43,583 bases of DNA from a virus: positions 1-43,583 of the IMG/VR virus record IMGVR_UViG_3300037247_001181, one strand, 5' to 3'. The position numbers and the translations under genes were made by a program. Numbering within the stretch: position 1 is the first letter of the stretch; every line of letters starts with the position of its first letter. Of this stretch, positions 14,242-22,522 are shown one piece after another. Under the pieces are notes generated by a model, which searched no databases, was not told the DNA's origin, and worked only from the letters and a program-made list of their open reading frames with translations.

Positions 14242-14455
14242 TTTGCTTCATGAAACAAAAAACAATTTCCTAAAGCTATCAGACCTTACAGCTAAGAAAT
14301 TTATGTTAAAGCATAATTTTACAAAGAAGGATGCCTGGGGTTTAATTCAAACAATTTACACTGAAATACTCCGAGGCGGAAATTATAATTATATTATTCA
14401 CGACGTAAGTAATAAACTTACTTACGAAAAGTTAAATCTTTCAAGGATACATTAA
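14216..14455 (+). CDS. Unknown small protein, 79 aa
   Basis: ATG with GAGGTGG about 7 bases upstream. Helical with alternating charge; no motif recognised. It overlaps the 39-aa frame by 26 bases in another reading frame. If the two were once one gene, the join would be near 'NGHNKYI / TYVDLLHE'. Confidence 0.6.
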   Translation: MDIINTYVDLLHETKNNFLKLSDLTAKKFMLKHNFTKKDAWGLIQTIYTEILRGGNYNYIIHDVSNKLTYEKLNLSRIH

Positions 14456-14485
14456 AATAAAACTTAAAACTGGAGCTACAAAGCA

Positions 14486-15151
14486 ATGAAAACAAAAGAC
14501 GGAATAGAAACAAAAATAGGCAATTATTATTATATAGAGAATGGGCAGGTTGTATATTTGAACAATACAGCAACAGACGCACACGGCAATACTGTTTTTG
14601 TAGTAACGCCATTCTTTGAGGGTGAAACGATGGCTGTTAGTGGTGATGGTGGCAGACATTCAGAATATACAGCAAGATATGAACACGAAGGTAAAGAAAT
14701 GCTCGTGAATGACATCTTTGATTCAGAGCCGCTCGAAAAATTGGGTGCAAGATATAAAGAGAAATTAAAAGATATCCACCACATAGGCTTATCCGTTGGC
14801 ATCTTAACATCAGAGTTAAGCAGTTGCGAAAAAGTCAAATCAAAATTAAGAATAGATATTGATGGACTGAAGAAACTACATGAAGTTGAGCATAGAGAAT
14901 ATAAAGAAAATAAAGAAATTTTAGAGAATTTAAAAGAAGATGTTGCGGAAAAAAGACAAAAATTGAGTGAGCTTGAGGACTCAATAGCAGATTTAAAAAA
15001 CGAAGATGTATCAACATTGATTAGTAAGACTGAAATAATGAGACTAAATAAAAGAGATTATAAACTTAATTGTCTTGAAGCCGGTGGGGTTGATAATTGG
15101 GAGTGGTTTGATGAGTCATTAAAAGACTTTAGAGAAAGGTATCCGGGTTAA
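14486..15151 (+). CDS. Unknown protein with coiled coil, 221 aa
   Basis: The N-terminal 90 residues are beta-rich ('IGNYYYIENGQVVYLN', 'VFVVTPFFEG'). Residues 110-180 form a long Glu/Lys/Leu coiled coil, and the C-terminus is a short Trp/Asp-rich tail. No membrane segment and no family recognised. It has a GGAG-type site and lies in the rightward unit after Rha. Confidence 0.7.
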   Translation: MKTKDGIETKIGNYYYIENGQVVYLNNTATDAHGNTVFVVTPFFEGETMAVSGDGGRHSEYTARYEHEGKEMLVNDIFDSEPLEKLGARYKEKLKDIHHIGLSVGILTSELSSCEKVKSKLRIDIDGLKKLHEVEHREYKENKEILENLKEDVAEKRQKLSELEDSIADLKNEDVSTLISKTEIMRLNKRDYKLNCLEAGGVDNWEWFDESLKDFRERYPG

Positions 15152-15154
15152 AAA

Positions 15155-15433
15155 ATGGTTAGCATGAAAGCAAAGCTATTAAACTACGTCGAACATCACC
15201 TGCATGACGCACCAACATATAAACAGGGCTTGAAAATAGCGAGTGAAATATACGGAATAGTCAGCCCTGAATATTGTACGAGGAGCTCCGCAGATATGCA
15301 GATATGTTTTAAATATAGTGGCCGAAAAAGGTCATACTACTTTAGAACTAAAAAAGAATGCCATAAATGTGATAATGAGTATGATCTTAATGACAGTAAT
15401 TGTATAAGATGCTTGATGGGAATTAAGGATTAA
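15155..15433 (+). CDS. Zinc-ribbon protein, 92 aa
   Basis: A small helical N-terminus, a central strand region and a C-terminal zinc ribbon, C-H-K-C...C-I-R-C, near residues 69-87. ATG at 15155 or 15164; no strong site separates them. It is four bases from the coiled-coil gene. Function unknown. Confidence 0.6.
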   Translation: MVSMKAKLLNYVEHHLHDAPTYKQGLKIASEIYGIVSPEYCTRSSADMQICFKYSGRKRSYYFRTKKECHKCDNEYDLNDSNCIRCLMGIKD

Positions 15434-15435
15434 AA

Positions 15436-15930
15436 ATGGCAAAAGAACCCTTACTTGTACACAGAATTAATAAATCAATAATTGGTTTCACTGAAAAAGA
15501 TCAAGATTTATTAATGTCTGTCAAAGAAAATGTTCCTTTTGAGATTCAGACAAAAGGGATTAAAAATAAAATAGGTGCTTCACATATGCGTTTATATTGG
15601 GCTTGCTGCACATTTATGGTCAACCAGCTATGCGACAAAGACCTGGATAACAAATATAAAATAGACACGGCTTTAAGACACGAATTGAAATTCTATGATT
15701 TAGATAAATGTGTGATTAAATTTGAAAACGAAGTTGCTGTTCTTGTTATAATGGTTTTAATGTCTATTTCTATGAAAAATATAAATGCTATTTTAAAAAA
15801 AGATTATTTCAATAAAGCAATAAAGAAAATGGCTGAAATGTTAGGTAATGAGGTTGATACGTTTGTTAAAGAGGTTCAATCACAAATGCTTGACAAGCAC
15901 GGGAAATATTCAAACAAGGAGTCTAAATAA
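15436..15930 (+). CDS. Unknown conserved-looking phage protein, 164 aa
   Basis: ATG with AAGGAT. The stretch 'IGASHMRLYWACCTFMVNQL' followed by 'KFYDLDKCVIKF' resembles proteins of the recombination/nin regions of temperate phages (DUF1367-like pattern), but the match is not close enough to name. Mostly helical, with a basic C-terminus. It lies among zinc-ribbon and HNH genes, which supports a DNA-metabolism role by context only. Confidence 0.6.
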   Translation: MAKEPLLVHRINKSIIGFTEKDQDLLMSVKENVPFEIQTKGIKNKIGASHMRLYWACCTFMVNQLCDKDLDNKYKIDTALRHELKFYDLDKCVIKFENEVAVLVIMVLMSISMKNINAILKKDYFNKAIKKMAEMLGNEVDTFVKEVQSQMLDKHGKYSNKESK

Positions 15931-15931
15931 A

Positions 15932-16168
15932 ATGTGTGATTGCATAAAAGAAATTGAAAAAAAATTACATGAAAACTGTTTAAAACATAAGTACAGAAAA
16001 CCATTTGAAAAGGTTAAAATCGAACAAAGGTTTGTTATAAATAAAAAAGATGGCAGCTTGGGCCAAAGAATGTTCACAAAAGCTCTTATAACCCTTAATG
16101 GTCAAAATAAAAAATTAGAAGAAATAATTCTTCATTCCTATTGTCCGTTTTGTGGTGAGGAAATATGA
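15932..16168 (+). CDS. Small Cys-rich protein, 78 aa
   Basis: The start chosen is ATG 15932 because AAGGAG lies 10 bases upstream and it follows the previous stop directly; an in-frame ATG at 15848 would overlap the previous gene by 80 bases. It has an N-terminal M-C-D-C and a C-terminal C-P-F-C-G-E-E, so the two ends could form one zinc site. Its stop overlaps the next start (ATGA). Confidence 0.65.
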   Translation: MCDCIKEIEKKLHENCLKHKYRKPFEKVKIEQRFVINKKDGSLGQRMFTKALITLNGQNKKLEEIILHSYCPFCGEEI

Positions 16169-16482
16169 AAGTTAAAACTTATTTCAAAGAAAAGCCAGAG
16201 CGAAACGAGAAATATCTTAAGTTCATCCGGTCTAAAAGATGTTTAAAGTGTTGTGCAAGTATTAATATTTCAGCCCATCATGAGCAAAAAAAAGGTCACG
16301 GAGGGATAGCAACCAAATGTAGCGATAAAAGAACACTACCTCTATGTGCTGACTGCCATGTTTTATTGCCTAAATCAAGGCATCGAACATCAAGGGAAGA
16401 ATTTTGGGGGAAATTTTTGGGTGAAAAAATAGACATTGAGGCTAAAATAAAAGAATTTAATGCAGAGTGGGAAAATGTGTGA
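16165..16482 (+). CDS. HNH nuclease, DUF968-like
   Basis: 105 aa. Layout: C26-L-K-C29, A37-H38-H39 (first catalytic His), 'KKGHGGIATKCSDK' (glycine loop, 42-55), 'LPLCADCHVLL' with C61-x2-C64-H65, then a helical tail. This is the compact HNH fold seen in phage recombination regions near the position of lambda nin genes. It probably nicks or cuts branched DNA during recombination or packaging. It overlaps the preceding gene by ATGA, with GTGAGGAA as ribosome site. Confidence 0.8.
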   Translation: MKVKTYFKEKPERNEKYLKFIRSKRCLKCCASINISAHHEQKKGHGGIATKCSDKRTLPLCADCHVLLPKSRHRTSREEFWGKFLGEKIDIEAKIKEFNAEWENV

Positions 16483-16700
16483 TTATGTTTTATATTGTTT
16501 CTACAGGAATGCCAGAATGGGAGTTTGAAAATATATCAATAAAGTATGACATAGACTATTTCAATGATGCCAGGATTAGATTTAATTCTTTGGCAAAATT
16601 AGAAATAAAATCTATGTCAAAGGTAAAATTCAGAACGCAATGTCTAAAGGCCAGGGATAGACTTTTTAGAAATAATTATAACCGGAAGGGGAGGATTTGA
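16467..16700 (+). CDS. Unknown small basic protein, up to 77 aa
   Basis: The reading frame is open from GTG 16467; GTG 16479 and ATG 16485 are alternative starts, the latter just after the HNH stop. The core begins MFYIVSTGMPEWEFENISIK and ends in a basic helix (RDRLFRNNYNRKGRI). No family is recognised. Confidence 0.5.
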   Translation: MGKCVIMFYIVSTGMPEWEFENISIKYDIDYFNDARIRFNSLAKLEIKSMSKVKFRTQCLKARDRLFRNNYNRKGRI

Positions 16701-16777
16701 GTTTGATTAGTTATTTAGGAATTACCCCATTTATCCCGAAAAAAGGATTTGAACAAATGGTGATTTGGGATATGTAA
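16697..16777 (+). CDS. Very short ORF, 26 aa
   Basis: TTG start overlapping the previous TGA, with a strong GGGGAGGA ribosome site 5 bases upstream. It encodes MSLISYLGITPFIPKKGFEQ and six more residues. Too short to classify; kept because of the site and overlap. No clear terminator is seen in the 32 bases between it and the convergent tail-fibre gene. Confidence 0.35.
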   Translation: MSLISYLGITPFIPKKGFEQMVIWDM

Positions 16778-16809
16778 TTATAAAAGACTACTTAATTGCA
16801 TCCTTTTTA

Positions 16810-18759
16810 TTATAAAATTTTTATTGTAAAAACACCATCTTTTATCTTCCTGATCTGCCCAATAATTATTTTTAATTGCCCAAATGTTATATCTGTTTTT
16901 GATATTGTCATTCCTTTTATTTTTCCATTATCATCAACAGGAATCACATAATCACCAACATTTCCAGAATCTATATTTATAGGAACTTTACCACTATATG
17001 CAATTCTATCAACCCTCTGCCTTGATTCTTCAAGCTTTGTTAAATATTTATTAAGTTCAATTTCATATTCAGAAACCCTCTTTTTATAATCTTCTTCAGA
17101 TTCTTCTTTTCCAATAATTATAGTGTCATATTCTCCTGCGACTTTAGGTTTGTTAATTATTGTGGTATCATCTTTACCAAATATAGGTAATACACTTTCT
17201 TTAATAAGGACTCTTTCGATATCTGCTGGTATTTTAATAGGTACTTCAGGGACTGAACTACTCCCCCACACATCATCGCCAACAATACATGGGTTTGTTG
17301 ACTTTACGCCAAATGAAATAGATTCAGAAAATTTATCAGTAAGAAAACCATCTTTATCAAAACCACAGATATCACCCTTTTTTATCTCACCACATAATAT
17401 ACTTTTCGTTTCATATTCAGCATAATCGGCTCCTCCACTATTAAGTGTTCCTGATAAGCTTGCACTTCTACCTGTTCCAACGTTTTTTCCAACTTTCAAG
17501 GCGGTATTAGCTGCGTTATATGATTCGTCATCAACCGCATGCACAAGTAAACTGGTAAGCCCAGAGGCGTTGCTACTCTTAATTCTTGCCATTATGGAAT
17601 TAATTGCAACACTTTTTGACATATCTAAGGAATATGTTGGAACCCCTGGCCCAATACCAAGAAAACCACCTGGAAGGTAAACATAACTTGTATCTCTATC
17701 AATTGTTAATCTATCACTTAAAACAGTTGCACCTATTTTTATATGAAATTTATTTGTAGCCCCATCATAATGCACGTAGGCCCCGTTTTTAGTTGCCGTT
17801 GAGCCAGGGCCTTCAGTTAAAAAAATACCTGCGTTGCTAGGACTACTGTTGGTATTTATTATCAAATTCGTTTCGCCGCTGTTCTGTAAATGCAATTTTG
17901 CCATTGCGGATGGTGCACCCATAGATGTGTTGCCATTATTATCAACACTAACAACAGGATCAAGTGTACCATCAGGCGAAACTATTTTTGAATGCTTATG
18001 TATATCGACAACAGAATCATCAGTAAGCGAATTTAATTCTGATCCTGTGGCTGCCGTGTCACTGTGACTTGCTATCGTGTGAGATTCTGCGTGTCTTGCT
18101 GCTGTATTTGCCTGAATTTCTGCATTTGATAGTGTACCTCCGACGCTTGAATCTCCTGTGGAATGAACCTCAGAGGCCGTGAATACGTCTGTTGTGTCTA
18201 TTGTGTCTTCACCTAAAGTCAAGTGGTTCAAGAATTCATTTATACCTGAAACGTCACCTACTGTTATTGAATCGAGTCCGGTTCCTTCGGCATCAACAAC
18301 AGGAATTGAACCAGGTTCAGAGGGAAACACAAAGTCTATATCTTCAACTGAGCCACCTTCCCACACTTCAGAGCTAACCTTCACAGACCTCTCTATTAAT
18401 TCAGCTTGATCCTGGTTCTGCTTTGTAAGTTTATCCAAGGCAGCTTCTATATTTTTTGAAGAAAAATCACCTTTTTGTGGTAAACTAAGACCTTGGGTGA
18501 GAGCAACGTCTCTTTCTAATAACAAATCAAAATCACTCGTTATTGAAGAAACTAATGTCACGGCATTAGCTCCTCCAACTGGCAAGGCAACAGTATAATC
18601 GGTCGTCAAAACCAAAACCTCTGTAACACCTGACGAATTATTTATTTTTGTGACAACAACTTCATTTTGAGTACTAATATCCCATGTTATAGGGAATGGC
18701 CCTGTTGTCCCCGATCCTGTATACTGATTTGGTCTATAATTAGTTGATGATACTGTCAT
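16810..18759 (-). CDS. Tail fibre/spike with C-terminal Peptidase_G2-like chaperone domain
   Basis: 649 aa. Residues 1-130 match the T7-type fibre anchor (Y-x-G-x-G...FPITWDI, ...RDVALTQGL, 'NIEAALDKLTKQNQDQAELIERSVKV') that attaches to the tail. The middle (about 140-440) is Gly/Ser/Thr-rich with 'HAESHTIASHSDTAATGSEL' shaft-like repeats. The C-terminal domain has G442-A-D-Y-A-E-Y, then 'GDICGFDKDGFL', 'SFGVKSTNPCIVGDDVWG', as in Peptidase_G2 domains that trimerise the fibre and then self-cleave. Receptor binding is its expected role. A coiled coil at about 555-600 interrupts the C-terminal domain. It is the last gene of the late operon. Confidence 0.8.
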   Translation of the reverse strand: MTVSSTNYRPNQYTGSGTTGPFPITWDISTQNEVVVTKINNSSGVTEVLVLTTDYTVALPVGGANAVTLVSSITSDFDLLLERDVALTQGLSLPQKGDFSSKNIEAALDKLTKQNQDQAELIERSVKVSSEVWEGGSVEDIDFVFPSEPGSIPVVDAEGTGLDSITVGDVSGINEFLNHLTLGEDTIDTTDVFTASEVHSTGDSSVGGTLSNAEIQANTAARHAESHTIASHSDTAATGSELNSLTDDSVVDIHKHSKIVSPDGTLDPVVSVDNNGNTSMGAPSAMAKLHLQNSGETNLIINTNSSPSNAGIFLTEGPGSTATKNGAYVHYDGATNKFHIKIGATVLSDRLTIDRDTSYVYLPGGFLGIGPGVPTYSLDMSKSVAINSIMARIKSSNASGLTSLLVHAVDDESYNAANTALKVGKNVGTGRSASLSGTLNSGGADYAEYETKSILCGEIKKGDICGFDKDGFLTDKFSESISFGVKSTNPCIVGDDVWGSSSVPEVPIKIPADIERVLIKESVLPIFGKDDTTIINKPKVAGEYDTIIIGKEESEEDYKKRVSEYEIELNKYLTKLEESRQRVDRIAYSGKVPINIDSGNVGDYVIPVDDNGKIKGMTISKTDITFGQLKIIIGQIRKIKDGVFTIKIL

Positions 18760-18768
18760 TTTATACCC

Positions 18769-21435
18769 TTAATTTTGGAGTTTGTCGAACCAGTTGCGCC
18801 CACCAAATTCTTTATTGTATCTTTTTTCACGCCTTTTTCTTGCACCCGGAGAAACTGCATCTTGAACATGATTCATTATTGTATAATCCAAAACACTCTT
18901 TGACCACCACATATTTATGAAAGGTGTGTGGTTCTTGGCCTTATAAATTAAATCAGCAGCCTTTGCATCGCCTCTGTACATGTCTTGAAATAATTCTACA
19001 GCTTCGGCAACGGAACCAACAACAGGCCCGGCCAATGAGTCAATAAGCCCACCACCAAATCTATTATGTTTTGCAAGAAGAAAATCACCATAAAAAGCAG
19101 CTCCTCCACCTTGCAGTGCTGCTTTTAACCATGTTTCTGGCTTGTTTGGGTCTCTTGGAGTGTTACCTTTTGCAATGTCCTTCAGTGTCATGGCTGCATA
19201 GCCGAAAACCAGAGAGTTGGCTATAAAAAAAGCTAACCCGGCTTTATCCGATTGATTTACACCTTTATTGTTCCATCTTTGAGCCTTCAAAAATCTTTGT
19301 TGAAATGTCCATGGAAAAGCTTTGAATTGTGCCATGCTTCTTAATAATTCACCCTTTGCGGTTCCTGGCTTTGTGCCTTGTAATAATGCAGCCCTTGTTC
19401 TATCATCAGAGGCTATAATGCTTGTATCAACTTCATCAGCTACAAATGCAAAGTATTTTCTCTGTAAATCTTTTTTTGATTGTTCAATAATAGCTTTTCT
19501 GTCAATATCAATGCCTGACTCTAAATCGTCTATTATTTTTTGTATTTCTTCTATTTTGAATTTATGTTCTACTTTACCGGTTCTTAATAATTTATTTTTA
19601 CTTGACTGAATAGAATTTCTTAATTTACCAATCTCTTCTTTCCTTGACTTACTAAAAAGAGCTAATCTATCTTTTGCAATAGTTTTTCTAACAATTTTGT
19701 CGTCAACGTTTAATATTTCTTCCGGCAATAAGAATTCTTTTTTTGAAAGTCTTTTTGTGGATCTTCTGAGAACAGACCAATCGTTTTCGTCTATTCCGTG
19801 CAAATCGAAGACATTTTTCATTTGTCCTAAATCTTTAAATGATCTTCTTTTTAGATATGCTAATCTTCCTGAAAGTTGGTGGCTTGCTCCCATTTGTCCA
19901 ACTTCTGTTATTGCATTTAACCCTGACATTTTAAAAAATACGTCCATAGATGAAGACATTAACCCTGGTTGCCCCGCATCAGGGTCGAATCTACTCATGA
20001 CTGAGGTAATCATTCCGTCATAACCGTAGCCTAATGCATTAGCTACCTCTTTAATTTCCTTATCACCAAGACCAATAGTGTATTGCCTGAACGCATCTCT
20101 CCAAGCCTCAAACATGTTTTGTCCACGAAAACGAATATTCATTGCATTGATATACACATCAGCAGTTGCGCTTAATGTTGCAAATCCTAATTTTGTTATA
20201 CTCTCCCATGCTCTTAAGCCACTTCCTATAGATGCTGCGGTTAAGTTGATAGGATTAAGAGTTTCACCACTTGCCTCTGCAAATGATATCCCAACAGTTC
20301 CCTCTCTTTTGTCAAAATCGCCTGCAATTTGGTCTAAAAGTGATATATTATTAGGACTATTTTTTAGCTGTAATCTCTGCTCGCTTAGGATTTTTTTTAC
20401 CATAAATTCAGGATTAGTGCCAAGCCTGTTTAGCAATGCAAAGTTTCTACTTGACCTATTCATATGTGTTACTAATGATTCAAAAATTGTACCTCTTCCA
20501 TATTTATTATTATAAGCGATAACTGAATCTGCATCTTTATATTGGAAAACTCTATTTTTTGAAATCTTGGTTGCTAAATTTGATGGTGCTGAAAAGCTTG
20601 GAATCTCTTTTACATTTGAAACTCCTGTGACAATTGTTTCATATACTTCTTCTAAAACTTTTCGTGATTCAGCATCCGACAAACCAGGGAATGTTTCTTT
20701 GAGATCTAAATATCCCATTTGATCTTCTACCCATACAGGTTTTTTTGCTTTGTGCATTTTAAATCTGTCATGGCTTTGAGGTGTCCATCCCTCAATTTTT
20801 CCTATACCCGCACCCTCTTTATTTAGAGCTTCTCTGACTATCTCTGAATATTTTGATATTATTTTACCCATGGTTCTTGCTTGGCTATTTTTAGTTGAAA
20901 GTGGGGATCTTATTTCACGAATAATATCATCATTAAAGTCTTTACTTTTTAATAGCTTTCTAACTCCCTGTACAGCCCTGTTTGCTTCATCCATGAAAGA
21001 ATGTGACCATGATCTAAAAATACCATCTTTCATAGCTTGTATGGAATTTCGTGCCCCCTTAACTCTTAAATGAGAACCGAAGAATAATGCTTGCCATGCT
21101 TCCTTTACTGGTTTAGTTGCTAAGACCCTATCTTTTTTGAAGGGAATCTTAACTCCTCTTTGGGTAGGAGCGTTTTCAATTATATCATCCAAGCCTTTTT
21201 TAATCTGTTTCATTTTTACAATATTATTATAAGCATCAAATTTTTTCCGTAATAAAGCGTTTCTTTCTCTATATGCTAATTTGGTAATTTCATTGTCAAG
21301 AAATGCCCTTGGATCGTCCACTACACCAGAATTAATATAAGAAGCTCTTCTTGCCTCTACAATATCAACTATTTCAGCGACTTTTTCTTCTGATAATCCG
21401 GTCTTTGCTGCTACTTCTTCAATACATGTAGGCAT
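18769..21435 (-). CDS. Internal virion / ejection protein, 888 aa
   Basis: A large, mostly helical protein at the position of T7 gp16, just upstream of the fibre gene. It has long helical stretches with basic segments, a hydrophobic helix at about 731-750 (AGLAFFIANSLVFGYAAM) and a strongly basic C-terminus (GARKRREKRYNKEFGG). No lytic transglycosylase motif could be seen. Expected role: stored in the capsid core and ejected to form the DNA channel across the cell envelope. Family not named; the role is inferred from position, size and membrane segment. Confidence 0.65.
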   Translation of the reverse strand: MPTCIEEVAAKTGLSEEKVAEIVDIVEARRASYINSGVVDDPRAFLDNEITKLAYRERNALLRKKFDAYNNIVKMKQIKKGLDDIIENAPTQRGVKIPFKKDRVLATKPVKEAWQALFFGSHLRVKGARNSIQAMKDGIFRSWSHSFMDEANRAVQGVRKLLKSKDFNDDIIREIRSPLSTKNSQARTMGKIISKYSEIVREALNKEGAGIGKIEGWTPQSHDRFKMHKAKKPVWVEDQMGYLDLKETFPGLSDAESRKVLEEVYETIVTGVSNVKEIPSFSAPSNLATKISKNRVFQYKDADSVIAYNNKYGRGTIFESLVTHMNRSSRNFALLNRLGTNPEFMVKKILSEQRLQLKNSPNNISLLDQIAGDFDKREGTVGISFAEASGETLNPINLTAASIGSGLRAWESITKLGFATLSATADVYINAMNIRFRGQNMFEAWRDAFRQYTIGLGDKEIKEVANALGYGYDGMITSVMSRFDPDAGQPGLMSSSMDVFFKMSGLNAITEVGQMGASHQLSGRLAYLKRRSFKDLGQMKNVFDLHGIDENDWSVLRRSTKRLSKKEFLLPEEILNVDDKIVRKTIAKDRLALFSKSRKEEIGKLRNSIQSSKNKLLRTGKVEHKFKIEEIQKIIDDLESGIDIDRKAIIEQSKKDLQRKYFAFVADEVDTSIIASDDRTRAALLQGTKPGTAKGELLRSMAQFKAFPWTFQQRFLKAQRWNNKGVNQSDKAGLAFFIANSLVFGYAAMTLKDIAKGNTPRDPNKPETWLKAALQGGGAAFYGDFLLAKHNRFGGGLIDSLAGPVVGSVAEAVELFQDMYRGDAKAADLIYKAKNHTPFINMWWSKSVLDYTIMNHVQDAVSPGARKRREKRYNKEFGGRNWFDKLQN

Positions 21436-21436
21436 A

Positions 21437-22522
21437 TTACCTCGTTAAGCATTCGCCTGCTAATCTATAGGCGTTAAATGTTTCGTCAATATCAACCTCT
21501 GTACCCTTCAAGGTTAATTCGTCGTCCGCCGTTATCAAGCCTTCTTTTCTTAAATTTTCAATTTCATCAATTTGTCTAAAATGTCCTGTTTCTGCGTTTA
21601 TCCCTACGTCAGCTACTTCGTTTTTAATCTGGTCAATCTCTGTTGTGAATTTTTTTGGAGCCGGATTTGGTAAGTCTGGATATTGTTTTGCCGGTGAATA
21701 GTTTGTCTCTTCAATATTTATTTTTGAACCTTCAGGTAAATCTTTGTTTAAATCAGGGGCATATCTTCTATGTTGTGCTGAAATATCTATTTGTGCATCA
21801 ATATCATCGTCCACAAGTGCTTTTTCCATCATATTGCCAACCTTAAGCCTGTTCTCTTGCCTCAATGCTCTTCTTGCTGTAATCGCCCCACCCACTGCAC
21901 CAAAAGTGCCTCCTATTGCCGGGGCAAACATTAAATCTAAAGCAATCTGGTTGAATGTTATATCTTCGCCCTGTTTATTTAATTCACGGGCTATGAATGG
22001 TTCTGTCAATGCTGTCCCTATAAATGCATCAACAGCTCCAATTCCTGCGCGTCTTATTATATTTGAAGATGCAACAGCGGTTTTAATACCTTTTCCAACT
22101 GCTGCGCCTTTGCCTATAATTCCGGCAAACGGTATATAATTTACCGGGTCAATTAATTGAGTTATCATTGAAGCTCCAAACCCTGCAATTGACCTGAAGC
22201 CTGTAGGAGATCTTTCTATAAGGGATTTATTGTATTGCCTTTCATCAAAAAGCCTTGCATATTCAGAAGCTTGATTTTCAGAAAAATCTTCGAACTCTAT
22301 TTCTTTTCTGAAATTTTCTGATTGTTTCCATTCTTCCTTTGTAATTACAGGGTCATTCGTCTCAGATACTTTTATTGCGTTTCCAATTGCGCCTGGTGTT
22401 GTCCAATCAAAAGACTCACTAACCTTTGCACCTATAAATTCACTGAATGGCGTTTTTCTTCTTTCATAGTCGTTTGCTATTGACCGATCCGTTTCAACTC
22501 TTGATTTTGGAATTATTATCAT
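21437..22522 (-). CDS. Internal virion protein with hydrophobic segments, 361 aa
   Basis: The N-terminal third is charged and helical. Residues about 110-220 hold several Gly/Ala/Ile-rich hydrophobic segments ('ITQLIDPVNYIPFAGIIGKG', 'LDLMFAPAIGGTFGAVGGAI'), as in phage ejection proteins that insert into the membrane. It overlaps the 719-aa gene by ATGA and is followed one base later by the 888-aa gene. It forms the ejection-protein set with its neighbours; the assignment rests on context. Confidence 0.6.
   Translation of the reverse strand: MIIIPKSRVETDRSIANDYERRKTPFSEFIGAKVSESFDWTTPGAIGNAIKVSETNDPVITKEEWKQSENFRKEIEFEDFSENQASEYARLFDERQYNKSLIERSPTGFRSIAGFGASMITQLIDPVNYIPFAGIIGKGAAVGKGIKTAVASSNIIRRAGIGAVDAFIGTALTEPFIARELNKQGEDITFNQIALDLMFAPAIGGTFGAVGGAITARRALRQENRLKVGNMMEKALVDDDIDAQIDISAQHRRYAPDLNKDLPEGSKINIEETNYSPAKQYPDLPNPAPKKFTTEIDQIKNEVADVGINAETGHFRQIDEIENLRKEGLITADDELTLKGTEVDIDETFNAYRLAGECLTR

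Noticed and set aside
15848-15931. Upstream start for the 78-aa Cys-rich protein
   Set aside because: It would overlap the previous gene by 80 bases; ATG 15932 has AAGGAG at correct spacing.
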